A model generated the notes under the pieces. It saw only the letters and a program-made list of their open reading frames with translations, did no database searches and was not told the origin of the DNA. Source: an uncultured Eubacteriales bacterium (lineage in GTDB: Bacteria; Bacillota; Clostridia; Oscillospirales; RGIG7773). Taken from it: DNA of 20,539 nt. A program made the translations under genes and the position numbers. Every line of letters starts with the position of its first letter. Within the stretch, counting starts at the first letter, position 1. Shown piece after piece: positions 8,048 through 13,706 of this stretch. The stretch is taken from the NCBI GenBank assembly GCA_934541205.1, contig CAKTDK010000015.1, forward strand, positions 1 through 20,539. Direction: 5' to 3'.

Positions 8048-8719
8048 TCATATTAATTCATCTAATTTATTGTAAATTTTTATTTTATATGGTTTTTTAA
8101 TTTTTTTCGATAAACTATTATAAAATTTATCTTCAATACAAGTAAATCCATACTCCTTTTTTGCAGTATCACAAAATTTTTCGGTATATTTAATCGAATT
8201 TAAAATTGTTTGCTCCGTTGTTTCTTTGCAAAGATGCGTATTATTTATAATTTTTGAAACTTCAAGTCCGGTAACATTTTGTATACTGTTCATTAAACTT
8301 ATGTTATCATCAAAATCACAGGACATTGACCGTTTTTCATTAATAACATAAAACATCTCATAATCATCCGAAAGTATATAATCACGAAATCTTCCGAGAA
8401 CCATAGCTCCCGAATCATCTCCGCCTATATCAAGTATAACCTTTTTATTTTTATCTGAAAAAATCGAAAAAATTTCCGGAGGAAATGAAGGTATATCAAG
8501 ATTTGTATTGGCAAAATTCGTAGTCAAAACTTTTATTCCCGCATTTTCAAGCTCGTTTTTAAAATCGGCGCTGCGGTAATAGGGATTAACTATATCCAAA
8601 TCCGCAATTATCACATCAAATCCCTGATTTTTTAAATCAAAAGCCATATTTACGGCAATATTTGTTTTTCCCGTACCGTAATGCCCGGTAATAATATTTA
8701 TTCTTTTATTAAAAATCAT
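8048..8719 (-). CDS. Small P-loop ATPase (MinD/ParA superfamily) heading the oxidoreductase operon
   Basis: This is a 223-residue soluble nucleotide-binding protein. Its Walker A is GHYGTGKTN (residues 12-20), followed by VIIADLDIVNPYYRS and the Walker-B-like strand VILDIGGDDSGAMVLGR. This pattern fits the CobQ/MinD/ParA superfamily, although the classical deviant Walker A KGGxGKT is replaced. I chose the ATG at 8719 because GAGGA lies just upstream. An in-frame ATG at 8731 adds four residues and has no ribosome site. The gene is first in the operon, 12 bases before the ferredoxin subunit. Its role is unknown. An iron-sulfur or cofactor maturation job for the neighbouring enzyme is only an inference from position. 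Confidence 0.8.
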   Translation of the reverse strand: MIFNKRINIITGHYGTGKTNIAVNMAFDLKNQGFDVIIADLDIVNPYYRSADFKNELENAGIKVLTTNFANTNLDIPSFPPEIFSIFSDKNKKVILDIGGDDSGAMVLGRFRDYILSDDYEMFYVINEKRSMSCDFDDNISLMNSIQNVTGLEVSKIINNTHLCKETTEQTILNSIKYTEKFCDTAKKEYGFTCIEDKFYNSLSKKIKKPYKIKIYNKLDELI

Positions 8720-8758
8720 ATTTTTCCTCATTTATTAACTCTGTTACAATGTAAAAAT

Positions 8759-8787
8759 ATTATAACATATCGATTTTTCAAATTAAA
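8759..8787 (-). promoter_or_regulatory. Candidate promoter of the ATPase-oxidoreductase operon
   Basis: A perfect -10 TATAAT lies on the minus strand at 8764-8759, about 40 bases before the start codon. The only -35 at 17-base spacing is the weak TTTAAT (8787-8782). The -10 is the solid part of this call. Confidence 0.45.
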
Positions 8788-8852
8788 GTGGCATTTTATA
8801 TAAACAACACCTAATATTGCTTTTAAAATTTAATACAATATTCGACTAATAA

Positions 8853-8886
8853 AGGGAAAACGCACCTCCCTATTGGGAGATGCGTT
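8853..8886 (-). terminator. Terminator of the purine permease gene
   Basis: AACGCA (8859-8864) pairs with TGCGTT (8881-8886) and CTCCC (8866-8870) with GGGAG (8875-8879), with one mismatch and a four-base loop. On the minus strand the stem is followed by TTTT and then a CCC-broken T run. It lies 42 bases beyond the permease stop. Confidence 0.75.
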
Positions 8887-8927
8887 ATAAAAAGGATTAA
8901 ATATTCATACTCAAAAGAGTGAATAAA

Positions 8928-10367
8928 CTAAATTATAGCAAGAAGTACAAAATTCAAAATAAACAAAGCAGTTGATACCCAAAGAATAGGATGAACTTCT
9001 TTTGCTTTGCCCTTGCATACTTTAACAATACAATAGAAAATAAATCCTGCTGCTATACCATAAGAAATACTATAACATAAAGCCATAAAAATAGCAGCAA
9101 AAAATGCTGGAATAGCTTCATCAAGATCATCCCATTTGACATCCTTAAATGAAGCAAGCATCATAATACCTACTATAATCAAAGCAGGAGCAGTAGCCTG
9201 AGAAGGAACTGCAAGAATAAATTTTGCAAAGAATGCACTTAGGATAAACATAATCGCCGTAACAACAGATGTAAGACCCGTTCTTCCGCCTGCTCCAATT
9301 CCGGCAGCACTTTCAACATAAGTAGTTGTGTTTGATGTGCCGAAAATAGCGCCTATTGAAGTTGCAATAGCATCAGAGAATAAAGCTTTATCCATTTTTG
9401 ATTTAAAACCTTTTCCATCTTCAAGGGCCTTTTGATCCTCTTCGCTGAATATTCCTGTACGACGCCCTGTGCCAATAAATGTTCCTAATGTATCAAACGT
9501 ATCTGATAAGCTAAATGCAAATATTGTCATAAGAACAAGAGGTATCTTTGAAGCATCAGCAAAAAGTGACGGAATACCTTCAGAAGTAAATATAACGCCG
9601 AATGTCTGAGGAAGTTCTTTACAAGCTTCAGTAAAGCTTAAAGAATCAGCCATTGAAGTAAGCCCCATAGGAATACCAATAATAGTAGTAGCAGCAATTC
9701 CTATCAAAATAGCGCCTTTTACTTTTAATACCAAAAGAACAACAGTAAGAACAAGACCAATAAGAGCAAGCCATACTCCCGCAGTATTTAAATCTACAAG
9801 AGCAGGAACAGCACTGGAATTAGCTACTATTGTCGTTGATGCAGGATCAAATTTTCCCGCAGCATCAGCTCCTACAGCAACATATGCGCCCGGATCCGAC
9901 GTAAAAGAAATAAGTCCTGAATTTTTAATTCCTATATAAGCGATAAATATACCAATACCTCCGCCAATAGCATTTTGAATACTTTCCGGAATAGCTTTTA
10001 TAATAAGCTTTCTTATTTTGGTAATTGTAATTATTATATTAATAACACCACATATAAATACCATAGATAACGCTTGTTTCCAAGTAAAACCTAATGCAAA
10101 AACAACAGTGAAAACAAAAAATGCATTAAGACCCATACCTGCCGCTTGAGCATAAGGAACATTAGCAAAAAGACCCATTACAAGAGTTCCTATAACCGCC
10201 GCAATAATTGTTGCAAGGAAAACAGCACCTTTTGGCATCCCTGCTTGAGAAAGCATAGTCGGATTTACTGCAATTATGTACGCCATTGCAAAAAATGTTG
10301 TCAAACCGGCCATAATTTCAGTACGTACATTTGTACCGTTTTCTTTAAGTTTAAAAAACTTATTCAT
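8928..10367 (-). CDS. NCS2 family guanine/hypoxanthine permease (AzgA/PbuG-like)
   Basis: This is a polytopic membrane transporter for purine bases, 479 residues, with about 12-14 hydrophobic segments across its whole length. The N-terminus NGTNVRTEIMAGLTTFFAMAYIIAVNP and QAAGMGLNAFFVF are hallmark segments of the AzgA branch of NCS2 permeases, as are SDTFDTLGTFIGTG and TYVESAAGIGAGGRTGL. The guanine-type riboswitch and its terminator directly upstream independently support guanine or hypoxanthine as substrate, making it PbuG-like. GGGAG lies eight bases before the ATG. The gene stands alone, ending at its own terminator. Whether it carries guanine, hypoxanthine or both is not visible. Confidence 0.92.
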   Translation of the reverse strand: MNKFFKLKENGTNVRTEIMAGLTTFFAMAYIIAVNPTMLSQAGMPKGAVFLATIIAAVIGTLVMGLFANVPYAQAAGMGLNAFFVFTVVFALGFTWKQALSMVFICGVINIIITITKIRKLIIKAIPESIQNAIGGGIGIFIAYIGIKNSGLISFTSDPGAYVAVGADAAGKFDPASTTIVANSSAVPALVDLNTAGVWLALIGLVLTVVLLVLKVKGAILIGIAATTIIGIPMGLTSMADSLSFTEACKELPQTFGVIFTSEGIPSLFADASKIPLVLMTIFAFSLSDTFDTLGTFIGTGRRTGIFSEEDQKALEDGKGFKSKMDKALFSDAIATSIGAIFGTSNTTTYVESAAGIGAGGRTGLTSVVTAIMFILSAFFAKFILAVPSQATAPALIIVGIMMLASFKDVKWDDLDEAIPAFFAAIFMALCYSISYGIAAGFIFYCIVKVCKGKAKEVHPILWVSTALFILNFVLLAII

Positions 10368-10392
10368 TGAAAAATCTCCCTTCCTATTTTTA

Positions 10393-10406
10393 AGTGGTTG
10401 TCCACT
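10393..10406 (-). other. Small perfect hairpin in the permease leader
   Basis: AGTGG (10393-10397) pairs perfectly with CCACT (10402-10406) around a four-base loop. It sits between the riboswitch terminator and the ribosome site (10376-10380) and has no T-run. It may be an RNA-stabilising stem, or it may be chance. Confidence 0.4.
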
Positions 10407-10416
10407 AATTTTACAA

Positions 10417-10451
10417 AATCAAAACAGGATTCACATATTGTGAACCCTGTT
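10417..10451 (-). terminator. Riboswitch-controlled terminator (expression platform)
   Basis: On the minus strand a 12-bp stem (10451-10440 with 10434-10423, one G-U pair) closes a five-base loop and is followed by TTTT. Its 5' arm contains GTTCACA (10445-10439), which is complementary to TGTGAAC at the end of the aptamer (10482-10476), so an antiterminator can compete with it. Purine binding to the aptamer would favour this terminator and stop transcription before the permease gene. Confidence 0.85.
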
Positions 10452-10480
10452 AAAATTCTGATTACAGAAAAAAGCGTTCA

Positions 10481-10551
10481 CACTCATAGTCAAACAATTT
10501 ACGGTAGTTTGGTAGAAACTTCTTAGCCATATTCTAAGATTTATACAAGTG
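10481..10551 (-). promoter_or_regulatory. Guanine-type purine riboswitch aptamer
   Basis: On the minus strand the purine aptamer core is nearly canonical. P1 starts CACTTG and ends GAGTG. The J1/2 and P2 loop region has TATAA...ATATGGC, J2/3 is GTTTCTACC, the P3 loop contains ACCGTAAAT, and J3/1 is GACTATG. The specificity base in GACTATG is C rather than T, which predicts guanine/hypoxanthine rather than adenine. P2 pairs around ATCTTAG and CTAAGA. The aptamer is followed by a terminator/antiterminator platform and then the permease gene, as in known xpt/pbuG leaders. Confidence 0.95.
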
Positions 10552-10586
10552 CTGCAACCTGACACAAACAGACTGCAAAATAATAA

Positions 10587-10615
10587 AATTTAATTTAGAA
10601 GTTGAAAAATGACAA
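10587..10615 (-). promoter_or_regulatory. Possible promoter of the riboswitch-permease unit
   Basis: TTGTCA (10615-10610, 5 of 6 to the -35 consensus) lies 17 bases from TAAATT (10592-10587, 4 of 6 to the -10). It would start the RNA about 30 bases before the aptamer. It is placed just past the sigF terminators, but the -10 is weak. Confidence 0.35.
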
Positions 10616-10660
10616 ACCGCAAATATAAAAATTTGCGGTAATTTGTTGCCTTAGCAACAA
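10616..10660 (-). terminator. Two tandem hairpins, probable sigF terminators
   Basis: Two perfect stems stand in a row. TTGTTGC (10643-10649) pairs with GCAACAA (10654-10660). ACCGCAAAT (10616-10624) pairs with ATTTGCGGT (10631-10639). The second, on the minus strand, is followed by TTTGTCATTTTT, a moderate T-run. They lie about 120 bases beyond the sigF stop. The rest of the 408-base gap up to 10778 is AT-rich and shows nothing else I can name. Confidence 0.6.
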
Positions 10661-10778
10661 GGAAATTATATCAACAAATAATAATTTTGTCAAACATTTT
10701 TAATATTTTATATATTTTTTAGTCATATTTACAATACCTTTGTAATAATTTATTATTATTTTGTACATTTTATCTAAA

Positions 10779-11495
10779 TTATTCGGCTAATTTACTATGA
10801 AGCTTTTGTATTATTTTCTTTTCATTTCTTGAAACTTGAACCTGAGTCATATTTAATATTCTCGCCACATTAGTTTGAGTCTGCCCTTTAAAATACCTCA
10901 AATATATTATACTCTTTTCCTGAGGATCAAGCTTATTTATTGCGTCTTTCAATGCTATTTTTTCAACAGTTTCATCAGATATATCCTCTCCTACGATTTC
11001 ATATATTTCACCCTTTTCATCATCACCTGCGGGACTGTCCAAGGATATTGGCGATGCAAACGAAGCAATTGCAATAGAAACGTCTTCTATTTCCGCACCA
11101 ACCATTTCTGCAATTTCCGAAATAGCAGGCTCTCTTTTATTTTTATACAAAAATGCTTGTCGTGCTCTTTCCGCTTTTAATGAAAGTTCCTTTACGCTTC
11201 TCGATACCTTTATTTTTCCGTCATCACGCAAAAACCGTTTTATCTCTCCCGAAATCATTAAAACCGCATAAGTGGAAAAAGCATTATCTCTTGAAAGATC
11301 AAAACCTCTTATTGCTTTTACAAGTCCCATCATTCCTATCTGACATAAATCTTCATATTCATATCCCAAATGAATATACCTCTTTACAATTCCTCTGACA
11401 AGTCCTATATTATTTTCAACAATAATTTCTTTTGCACTTTCATCTCCATTTTGAGCAAGAACAAGGTATTTTTTCATTTCATCTTTATTAAGCAA
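10779..11495 (-). CDS. sigF: RNA polymerase sigma factor SigF (forespore)
   Basis: This 238-residue sigma-70 family factor directs early forespore transcription during sporulation. Region 2 runs from ENNIGLVRGIVKRY through YEDLCQIGMMGLVKAIRGFD and FSTYAVLMISGEIKRFLRDD. Region 3 has KVSRSVKEL, and region 4 has KSIIYLRYFKGQTQTNVARI and TQVQVSRNEKKI, the helix-turn-helix for -35 recognition. It is the third gene after spoIIAA and spoIIAB, which makes SigF far likelier than SigG or SigB. The start is a TTG at 11495, seven bases after a strong GGAGG. The first in-frame ATG is 18 bases later, too far from that site. It ends at two tandem hairpins. SpoIIAB holds it inactive until SpoIIAA releases it. 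Confidence 0.93.
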   Translation of the reverse strand: MLNKDEMKKYLVLAQNGDESAKEIIVENNIGLVRGIVKRYIHLGYEYEDLCQIGMMGLVKAIRGFDLSRDNAFSTYAVLMISGEIKRFLRDDGKIKVSRSVKELSLKAERARQAFLYKNKREPAISEIAEMVGAEIEDVSIAIASFASPISLDSPAGDDEKGEIYEIVGEDISDETVEKIALKDAINKLDPQEKSIIYLRYFKGQTQTNVARILNMTQVQVSRNEKKIIQKLHSKLAE

Positions 11496-11513
11496 GGCAA
11501 TACCTCCCGAAGA

Positions 11514-11948
11514 TTATTTTTTTCTTTTTATGTACTTCTCCATAGTTACCTTGGTACCTTTGCCCTGCTTTGACCATACCTTTAAATTATCCATAAAACT
11601 TCCCATAATAGAAAATCCCATTCCGGCGCGGTCTCCGGTTGTACTTGTCGTATAAAGAGGCTGCATAGCTACTTCTATATCTTCTATTCCTATTCCTTTA
11701 TCTTTTATTTCTATTCTCACTTTTCCGGTATCAAATATTTTTACCGTTATATAAATTTTTCCTATACTGTTTCCGTATCCGTGAACAATAGAATTTGTTA
11801 CCGCTTCTGAAACAGAGGTTTTTATATCACTTATTTCCTCTATTGTAGGATCAAGCTGTGATACAAAAGCCGCAACAGACGCTCTTGCAAACCCTTCATT
11901 TGCCGATTTACTTAAAAGTTCCATTTTTAATGCGTTGATACATTCCAT
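11514..11948 (-). CDS. spoIIAB: Anti-sigma F factor SpoIIAB (serine kinase)
   Basis: This 144-residue anti-sigma factor and serine kinase of the GHKL fold binds SigF and phosphorylates SpoIIAA using ATP. The ATP-binding boxes are intact: N-box EAVTNSIVHGY (48-58), G1 DKGIG (83-87) and G2 GMGFSIM (109-115). The N-terminus with NALKMELLSKSANEGFAR is typical of SpoIIAB. The ATG start follows AGGGGG at nine bases. It lies 14 bases after spoIIAA, and sigF starts 18 bases after its stop, so all three are co-transcribed. Nothing looks degraded. Confidence 0.95.
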   Translation of the reverse strand: MECINALKMELLSKSANEGFARASVAAFVSQLDPTIEEISDIKTSVSEAVTNSIVHGYGNSIGKIYITVKIFDTGKVRIEIKDKGIGIEDIEVAMQPLYTTSTTGDRAGMGFSIMGSFMDNLKVWSKQGKGTKVTMEKYIKRKK

Positions 11949-11962
11949 TTTTTAATTCCCCC

Positions 11963-12268
11963 TTAATAAAATTTTACAAGCTTGTCCACTCCGGACAATG
12001 TAAAAACTTTTTTTACCTGGCTTGGAACATTTTGAACTTCAACCGTTCCACCCATTTCTTTCATAATGTTATATCTCCCCACAACAAGGGCAATTCCCGA
12101 ACTGTCTGTAAAAGATATCTTTCCAAAATCTAAAACTGCTTTTTTAGGTTTTTTTTCATATAATTTTGAATCTATCGCCATTCTCATATCAGCTGTATGA
12201 TGATGGTCAATTTCACCTTCCAAATAAAAATAAGCAGTATCTCCCTTTTTTTCGTATAAAATATTCAT
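11963..12268 (-). CDS. spoIIAA: Anti-sigma F factor antagonist SpoIIAA
   Basis: This 101-residue STAS-domain protein, when unphosphorylated, pulls SpoIIAB off SigF. The core motif LDFGKISFTDSSGIALV contains the Ser56-Ser57 pair after Asp55, which includes the regulatory phosphorylation site. The preceding strand and the C-terminal VFTLSGVDKLVKFY match the fold. I chose the ATG at 12268, preceded by GAAAGGTG. A GTG nine bases upstream overlaps that ribosome site and is rejected. SpoIIE, which would dephosphorylate the protein, is not in this window. The gene heads the operon, 151 bases after folC, across a terminator-like palindrome. Confidence 0.93.
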   Translation of the reverse strand: MNILYEKKGDTAYFYLEGEIDHHHTADMRMAIDSKLYEKKPKKAVLDFGKISFTDSSGIALVVGRYNIMKEMGGTVEVQNVPSQVKKVFTLSGVDKLVKFY

Positions 12269-12293
12269 ATACAACACCTTTCAAACAAAAGTT

Positions 12294-12339
12294 ATAAAAA
12301 ACAATCGTGTATAATTCTTGATAAATTATACACGATTGT
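12294..12339 (-). terminator. Perfect 16-bp palindrome, probable folC terminator
   Basis: Bases 12301-12316 pair perfectly with 12324-12339 around a seven-base loop. On the minus strand a run of six T follows, giving a strong intrinsic terminator 80 bases beyond the folC stop. Each arm also contains a TATAAT-like sequence. It lies only 25 bases before the spoIIAA start, leaving almost no room for a separate spoIIA promoter downstream of it. Confidence 0.8.
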
Positions 12340-12419
12340 AAAATTTTTACATAGCATATTATGTTGTCGTTTTTTTAAATTTAATATTAAAAATTCATTA
12401 TAAATAGATTATTTTGTAT

Positions 12420-13706
12420 TTAATTATATCCGGGAAAATTTATTTGTCGAAGTATTTTTGTCATATCTCCGGCAAGAAACAAAGAACCACAAATAATAAG
12501 CGCTGTATTTTTATACTTTTTCATTAAATCAAGGGACGTATAAAGAGCTTTTTTATTATCCTTTTCAATTATAAAATCACACTTTAAATTTTCCGCAAGC
12601 TTTTCAGCTTTTTCAGCTCTCGGGTTATCCTTTATTTCGGTTACTACTGCATTATCGGCAAAATCGCTTATTTTATTTAATGCTTCAATATAATTTTTAT
12701 CTTTAACCATAGAAATAAGCGCAATTATTTTTTTATCTTTAAAATATTTTTTTACGCCCTGACAAAGAGTTTCTATCCCTTCAATATTATGAGAACCGTC
12801 AATTATTATATAAGGATTTTTTGAAAAAACTTCAAATCTTCCGGAAAAAAACGTATTTTTTATACCTTCTTCAATATTTTTATCAGAAATTAAAAATCCT
12901 TTATTTTCCCTTAAATAAAAACAGCATTCTATTGCAGATAAAGAATTATATATCTGGTGTTCAAGAAGCATTTTAATTTCTATTCTTAAATTTTTATATC
13001 TGAAAACCGTACCGCTAATATCCTGTTTTTCTATTTTAACATTATATTCGGGAATAATCAGCTGACTGTTTTTTTCTTTGCAGTAATCTTCTATTACTTC
13101 CAAAGCCTCTTCATTCTGTTTTGCATAGCAAATTACGGGAATATAAGGCTTTATAATGCCGCATTTTTCAAAAGCTATTTCCTTTACCGTATTTCCAAGT
13201 ATTTTAGTATGATCAAGAGAAACCGACGTAATAACTGATACTAAAGGATTTTTAATTATATTTGTAGAATCAAATCTTCCGCCAAGTCCTACTTCTATTA
13301 CGGCTATATCAACATTTTCTTCATAAAAATATAAATATGCCGCCGCCGTTATAAATTCAAATTCATTGGTAGGTTCTTCAAGCTGTTTATCAAGTTCATA
13401 AATCTTTAAGACGATTTCTTCAAGTCTTTTATGAGAAATATTTTCACTGTCTATACTTATTCTTTCACAAAAATCAATAAGATACGGAGAAATAAATTTT
13501 CCTGTTTTATATCCCGCATTTTTTAAAATTTCACAGCACATCGAGGCTGTAGAACCTTTTCCATTTGTTCCGGCAATATGTATAATTTTCAGTTTATCCT
13601 GAGGATTTCCCAATTTTGAAAGCAGGGCTCCTATACGATGGAGCCCTGGTTTCTGACTGAACGTTTTTTTTGAATGTATTATATTTAATATTTCACTGTA
13701 CTTCAT
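12420..13706 (-). CDS. folC: Folylpolyglutamate synthase / dihydrofolate synthase
   Basis: This cytosolic Mur-ligase-family enzyme adds glutamate to folates and probably also makes dihydrofolate from dihydropteroate. It has 428 residues, the normal length. The ATP loop AGTNGKGSTAS (residues 45-55) is intact. Further family signatures are TGKFISPYL, the FEFITAAAYLYF segment, the Mg-binding EVGLGGRFDSTNI region and SLDHTKILG. The C-terminal domain includes IIDGSHNIEG. The start codon overlaps the stop of the upstream cation ATPase (ATGA), so translation is probably coupled. It is the last gene of the rsmE operon and ends at the 16-bp palindrome. Pairing with a P-type ATPase looks like simple operon sharing. 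Confidence 0.95.
   Translation of the reverse strand: MKYSEILNIIHSKKTFSQKPGLHRIGALLSKLGNPQDKLKIIHIAGTNGKGSTASMCCEILKNAGYKTGKFISPYLIDFCERISIDSENISHKRLEEIVLKIYELDKQLEEPTNEFEFITAAAYLYFYEENVDIAVIEVGLGGRFDSTNIIKNPLVSVITSVSLDHTKILGNTVKEIAFEKCGIIKPYIPVICYAKQNEEALEVIEDYCKEKNSQLIIPEYNVKIEKQDISGTVFRYKNLRIEIKMLLEHQIYNSLSAIECCFYLRENKGFLISDKNIEEGIKNTFFSGRFEVFSKNPYIIIDGSHNIEGIETLCQGVKKYFKDKKIIALISMVKDKNYIEALNKISDFADNAVVTEIKDNPRAEKAEKLAENLKCDFIIEKDNKKALYTSLDLMKKYKNTALIICGSLFLAGDMTKILRQINFPGYN

Noticed and set aside
10686..10695. A TTTGTCAAAC, Spo0A-box-like match
   Set aside because: It lies downstream of sigF, not in a promoter region of any sporulation gene, and such AT-rich matches are expected by chance.
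10371..10778. A possible small RNA or tRNA gene in the 408-base gap
   Set aside because: The structured parts are explained by the guanine aptamer, its terminator and the sigF hairpins; no tRNA-like arms or further conserved motif were seen.
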